The translations under genes were made by a program, and so were the position numbers. Under the pieces are notes generated by a model, which saw only the letters and a list, made by a program, of their open reading frames with translations, did no database searches and had not been told where the DNA came from. This document shows, piece by piece, positions 5,447 to 8,466 of a stretch of DNA of 8,466 nt (position 1 is its first letter; each line of letters starts with the position of its first letter). This stretch comes from JAAYCI01 sp964369525. Its GTDB lineage: Bacteria; Bacillota; Clostridia; Oscillospirales; Ruminococcaceae. The stretch lies in the NCBI GenBank assembly GCA_964369525.1, contig CAYJEW010000064.1, forward strand, positions 1 through 8,466, read 5' to 3'.

Positions 5447-6346
5447 GTGAACATAACACATGTAATATCTTATATTGAAACAATAAAGCTTGGTAGCATA
5501 TCTGCTGCTGCCAAAAGGTGCAATTTAAGCCAATCTGCAATGAGCCAGCAGATAAAATCGCTGGAAAAAAGCTTGAATGCACAGCTTATCGAAAGAAGCT
5601 ATAAAGGTATTGTACCAACGCAAGCAGGTAAAATAGCATACACGCATTTTCTCACCATTTTAGACTCTTGTAACAATATCTATCAAGATATCGACAAATT
5701 AAACACCAACTCCGAAACCATAAAAGTGATATCCACGTCATATGCATGCGCCTATGCATTGCCCTGCACATTCTATCATTTTAAAAATAAATATCCCAAC
5801 TACCCATTGGAAGTTGAAACCGCCCAAAGTGATACTATAGAGGAAAGAATATTAAAGGGCCAAGGAGACATTGGCATTACTATTGGCAAAACAAACGACA
5901 AGAGAATACAGTGCCAAAAGGTTTTCACCGATGAATTTTTTCTAGTTTGCAATTATTCGTACGACATGCCCGATAGCATAAATATAGACAGCATATATAA
6001 CTACCCGTTTGTTATGCTAACTAAAAATCATCGCACCCAAAGAATTTTAACCAAGCAATTGCTGGATAATGGGGTGTTGTATGATAAGCTTAACATACTG
6101 TATTTGATAGACACTGCTGAGGCCATGAAGCTTTCGGTTATAAATGGATTTGGTATTGCATTTTTACCATATATGGCAATAAAAAAGGAGCTGTATCATA
6201 AACAACTCCGGGTGGTAAAATGTGAGGGCTTAAAGCTGGAAAATAGCTATTACTCTATAAAACAACGCAGCGAAAGCGATTTGTGTGTTGGCAAAGACAA
6301 GGTTATTCAATACCTCGAAAAAATAACAAAGCAAACTATTTGCTAA
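5447..6346 (+). CDS. LysR-family transcriptional regulator
   Basis: A 299-residue protein with the classic LysR layout. The winged helix-turn-helix spans about residues 17-42, with GSISAAAKRCNLSQSAMSQQ and then the IKSLEKSL recognition region and the PTQAG turn at 57-61. A linker helix follows, then an effector-binding domain with two alpha/beta subdomains from about residue 88 to the end. The start is a GTG at 5447 with AAAGGGGAG upstream at 5431-5439. It is transcribed away from the yeeE-tusA-reductase operon across a 177-base spacer, the usual arrangement in which a LysR protein controls its divergent neighbour and itself. The likely inducer is a sulfur metabolite, inferred only from context. 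Its stop at 6344-6346 lies inside the convergent tusA-like gene. The A-rich codon use looks slightly lower in GC than the operon. Confidence 0.92.
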   Translation: MNITHVISYIETIKLGSISAAAKRCNLSQSAMSQQIKSLEKSLNAQLIERSYKGIVPTQAGKIAYTHFLTILDSCNNIYQDIDKLNTNSETIKVISTSYACAYALPCTFYHFKNKYPNYPLEVETAQSDTIEERILKGQGDIGITIGKTNDKRIQCQKVFTDEFFLVCNYSYDMPDSINIDSIYNYPFVMLTKNHRTQRILTKQLLDNGVLYDKLNILYLIDTAEAMKLSVINGFGIAFLPYMAIKKELYHKQLRVVKCEGLKLENSYYSIKQRSESDLCVGKDKVIQYLEKITKQTIC

Positions 6347-6575
6347 CAACTATCTCCCAAACGCCGTTGATTACCTCGGTTGGATTACAATTTAGCTTAT
6401 GCTTTTTGCAAAAATCTGAAACAGAAGATAGTGTGCAGCTATGGTCGGTTACCAGCATGAAAGTTTCGCCGTTTTTTATTTGGTCTAGCTTTTTTTGAAT
6501 TTTTATAATGGGTATAGGGCAGGCTTCGCCTAAGCAGTCAATTTTTACTAGGTCTTCATTGTCATGGGTAAACAT
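6336..6575 (-). CDS. Second TusA-like sulfur carrier protein
   Basis: A 79-residue TusA-family protein, paralogous to the one at 4310-4537. The active motif is CPIP at residues 19-22 in the shared context DCLGEACPIP. The two also share the DHSC motif (C47 here) and a VWEI/EWEI end strand. It has five cysteines in all: C14, C19, C47, C56 and C63. I chose the ATG at 6573-6575 because AGGAGG lies nine bases upstream; the longer frame, starting at 6596, begins upstream of that ribosome binding site. It has its own promoter (6672-6700). Its last 11 bases overlap the 3' end of lysR on the other strand, so the two transcripts are antisense to each other. It probably serves as an alternative or downstream sulfur acceptor (inferred). 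Confidence 0.88.
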   Translation of the reverse strand: MFTHDNEDLVKIDCLGEACPIPIIKIQKKLDQIKNGETFMLVTDHSCTLSSVSDFCKKHKLNCNPTEVINGVWEIVVSK

Positions 6576-6671
6576 GGTTGTATACCTCCTAAGCATATGG
6601 TGTTTAAATATAGTAATGCTTTATGCGCTAGCGCTTGTGGTAATAAAAATGCAAATACAGCGAACAGATTA

Positions 6672-6700
6672 ATTGTATCAAATATTAGTAAGTAGCTCAA
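6672..6700 (-). promoter_or_regulatory. Promoter of the second tusA-like gene
   Basis: On the minus strand: -35 TTGAGC (6695-6700), 17-base spacer, -10 TACAAT (6672-6677) preceded by TG for an extended -10. Transcription would start near 6665, leaving a leader of about 90 bases that contains the palindrome GCGCTAGCGC at 6625-6634. This is the best-formed minus-strand promoter in the window. Confidence 0.7.
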
Positions 6701-6726
6701 GAACTGCCTTAATAACCAAGTAAGGT

Positions 6727-6755
6727 GGGTATTTTATAGATATATCAAAATACCC
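6727..6755. repeat. Inverted repeat GGGTATTTT / AAAATACCC
   Basis: A perfect 9-bp stem, 6727-6735 with 6747-6755, and an 11-base loop holding the self-complementary GATATATC. It abuts the terminator hairpin at 6756 and lies about 27 bases upstream of the -35 of the second tusA-like promoter. It could be an operator or part of a compound terminator. Confidence 0.4.
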
Positions 6756-6793
6756 AAAACTCCTTTTAAACCACAAGGCTTAAAAGGAGTTTT
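6756..6793. terminator. Bidirectional terminator between the MATE gene and the tusA/lysR pair
   Basis: A perfect 14-bp stem, AAAACTCCTTTTAA (6756-6769) with TTAAAAGGAGTTTT (6780-6793), with an additional CC/GG pair inside the 10-base loop. Because the stem has A at one foot and T at the other, it can work on both strands. It should end MATE transcription on the minus strand and any lysR read-through on the plus strand, where the T-run continues to 6794. Confidence 0.75.
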
Positions 6794-6871
6794 TGTGTAA
6801 TTAAATGCATGATATAAGCTGTAAAGCACATGTATTTAAAACATGCCACAGTATATTTTAAAGAGTATATA

Positions 6872-8215
6872 TTATGTTGTGATTTTTTTAGAGGCCGCAT
6901 TTTGCCGAATTCTTCTTACCATCAATAAAACGATTCCCAGCGTTATAAGGTCTGCAAATGGTGCCACCAGCCAAACCCCGGTTACCTCAAGAAAATAAGG
7001 CAAAATGGTGATGCCTACAAGTATGAAAATTAACCCCCGGCTTGCAGAAACCACAATGGATTTAAAAGCATCGCCTATAGCGGTAAAGTAGGAAGAGGCC
7101 AATATGTTAATCCCACAAAGGAAAAACATAGTGCCATAAAGCTTTGCTCCGGAATAGGTAAGGGCAACAAGCGCCGCATCGCCATCGGCAAACATGCCGA
7201 TAAGTGGCTCGCCAAAAAAGAAAATAACAATGTAGGTAATAGCTCCGATGGCAAAATTGCATATTAAGGCAATGCTTACGGCATCTCTCACACGTTTTGT
7301 AAATTTAGCCCCATAATTATAGCTGATGATAGGGCTTACGCCATCTACAACACCAAAAATAACCGAGTTGGAAAGCTGGGCAATATAGCAAATAATAGTA
7401 AAAGCCGCCACGCCACTTTCGCCGTAGTAGTGCATAAAAGTCAGGTTGAATACCCAGGTAGTTACCGCAGTTGCGGCCGAGGTTACCCCTTCCGACGAGC
7501 CATTGTAGGTAAGGCTTACTAAATCTTTCCAGTTAAATGTTCCCTCATATATATTAACAACGGTGCTTTTTAAAATAAAAGGCAGTGCATTTACCGCAAC
7601 CCCGCAAATATGCGCAATTCCGCTGGCAAGCGCCGCGCCGCGAATACCCATACTTAGCTCTACTATGAATATGTAAGTTAAGGTAACATTTACCACAATG
7701 CTAACAATAGTGCCAATAACAAATAGATGGGGTTTTCCAATCAAGCGGTTAACAAAAGAACTTAAAAAGTACAGAAATGAAAAAGGAGTAAATAGGCAGA
7801 TAGTTTTAATGTAGGTAGTGCTTCCATCTAGCAGAATATCGTTCGCACCTAAAAGCTCGGCAATATTCTCGCCAAACAATAAAGAGACAAACAGTATAAA
7901 AACTCCGCTAAAAAGCAACGCTAAAAAAGCGGTGCGGAATATGGTTTTTGCTTTGGTGTAGTCGCTTGCCCCTAAAGTGCGGCCAAGAAATGCGGTGGCA
8001 CCTATGCTTAGCATCAAGCCAATAGCCGAAACACTCTGCATGTAGGGTAGCGCTATGTTAACACTTGCCATAGCATTACTACCCACATAATTGCCTAAAA
8101 ACACCCCGCCAATAATACTCTGCACCCCCACAACAACCATTGCTATCATGGAGGGGATGACGATTATAAAAAACAATTTAGATATTTTCTCTGCACCAAG
8201 TTGGTTTTCTTTCAT
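6872..8215 (-). CDS. MATE-family multidrug/toxic compound efflux transporter
   Basis: A 447-residue membrane protein with about 12 hydrophobic segments in two similar halves, the usual size for the MATE family (about 440-460). The N-terminus (MKENQLG followed by KISKLFFIIVIPSM) and the first-loop pattern GGVFLGNYVGSNAMA fit the clostridial MepA/DinF-like branch. A second-half repeat begins around FGVVDGVSPIISYNYGA. Such proteins export cationic drugs or other small compounds in exchange for Na+ or H+; the substrate here is unknown. The ATG at 8213-8215 has a TAGAGG ribosome binding site nine bases upstream. The stop is TAA at 6872-6874, followed by the hairpin at 6756-6793. A terminator upstream at 8414-8452 indicates that it is transcribed alone. 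No functional link to the sulfur locus is evident. Confidence 0.92.
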   Translation of the reverse strand: MKENQLGAEKISKLFFIIVIPSMIAMVVVGVQSIIGGVFLGNYVGSNAMASVNIALPYMQSVSAIGLMLSIGATAFLGRTLGASDYTKAKTIFRTAFLALLFSGVFILFVSLLFGENIAELLGANDILLDGSTTYIKTICLFTPFSFLYFLSSFVNRLIGKPHLFVIGTIVSIVVNVTLTYIFIVELSMGIRGAALASGIAHICGVAVNALPFILKSTVVNIYEGTFNWKDLVSLTYNGSSEGVTSAATAVTTWVFNLTFMHYYGESGVAAFTIICYIAQLSNSVIFGVVDGVSPIISYNYGAKFTKRVRDAVSIALICNFAIGAITYIVIFFFGEPLIGMFADGDAALVALTYSGAKLYGTMFFLCGINILASSYFTAIGDAFKSIVVSASRGLIFILVGITILPYFLEVTGVWLVAPFADLITLGIVLLMVRRIRQNAASKKITT

Positions 8216-8301
8216 TAAACAGAACCTCTATTTTTCGGCTAGGCTATTAATACGTAGCGGTAGCACTATGGTGATTAATATATCCCGTTGTAGGGCACGA
8301 A

Positions 8302-8330
8302 TTAGTAGAAAAGCTTTGTAAAAAAGTAAA
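8302..8330 (-). promoter_or_regulatory. Weak candidate promoter of the MATE gene
   Basis: Minus strand TTTACT (8325-8330), 17 bases, TACTAA (8302-8307). Both hexamers are poor matches, but this is the best-spaced pair in the region 8216-8413, which otherwise shows no gene and no clear structure. Confidence 0.22.
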
Positions 8331-8413
8331 GCGCATGAGTCGGTCATGGCAATGCGATGTTTTTTGCATACAAGTTGGAATGGTAATAGTATCATCCACA
8401 GGATTTATTAAGC

Positions 8414-8452
8414 AAAAAAATGACACCAACCCCAACTGCAGGGATGGTATCA
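8414..8452 (-). terminator. Rho-independent terminator of a minus-strand gene beyond the right edge
   Basis: A 12-bp stem with two mismatches pairs 8421-8432 (TGACACCAACCC) with 8441-8452 (GGGATGGTATCA). On the minus strand it is followed directly by seven T (8414-8420). It must serve a gene that enters from the right; a TAA on the minus strand at 8464-8466 could be that gene's stop, but too little is visible to say. Confidence 0.75.
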
Positions 8453-8466
8453 CGATGAGTTGCTTA

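Noticed and set aside
6576..6596. Longer start of the second TusA-like protein at 6596
   Set aside because: The AGGAGG ribosome binding site lies downstream of that codon and is correctly spaced for the ATG at 6575.
8247..8453. 68-codon open frame on the minus strand upstream of the MATE gene
   Set aside because: No family resemblance, and its start region lies within the terminator hairpin at 8414-8452.

Overview
The window looks like chromosomal DNA from a low-to-moderate GC anaerobic Firmicute of the class Clostridia. The signs are AT-rich spacers, strong AGGAGG-type ribosome binding sites, TTG and GTG starts, sigma-A promoters with extended -10 (TGn) elements, and amino-acid-fermenter and sulfur-relay gene families. 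This placement is an inference from gene content and style; there is no rRNA or other marker. No mobile element, CRISPR array, tRNA or rRNA was seen.

Layout, left to right. (1) 29-871, minus: a DUF368 membrane protein of the undecaprenyl-phosphate translocase family, with a 5' hairpin in its leader. (2) 1078-2166, minus: a Rossmann-fold dehydrogenase related to 2,4-diaminopentanoate dehydrogenase and dihydrodipicolinate reductase, transcribed alone and followed by a clear terminator at 1011-1044. (3) 2506-5269, minus: a four-gene operon reading yeeE N-half, tusA-like, yeeE C-half, and a thioredoxin-reductase-like flavoprotein with an extra C-terminal domain, closed by a terminator at 2381-2410. 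(4) 5447-6346, plus: a divergent LysR regulator. The intergenic region between it and the operon holds two perfect dyads and a good lysR promoter. (5) 6336-6575, minus: a second tusA-like gene, convergent with lysR and overlapping its 3' end, with its own strong promoter. (6) 6872-8215, minus: a MATE-family transporter. A hairpin-plus-T-run terminator at the right edge belongs to another minus-strand gene outside the window.

The core of interest is 2506-6575, which reads as a sulfur (thiosulfate or persulfide) uptake and relay locus. YeeE/YedE transporters normally pass sulfur along three conserved membrane cysteines to a TusA-like carrier. Here the transporter is split into two polypeptides that together supply those three cysteines, with the carrier encoded between them. 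The reductase at the end of the operon keeps the CATC redox motif and FAD motifs but lacks the usual HRRxxxR NADPH-binding motif, and it carries a thioredoxin-like tail without CxxC. Together with the LysR regulator and the second TusA paralog this suggests a regulated membrane-to-cytoplasm sulfur relay. The families are known; their partnership, the electron donor and the real substrate are inferred. Selenium is a possible alternative substrate.

The two flanking metabolic genes and the MATE gene each have their own promoters or terminators and seem to be independent units.
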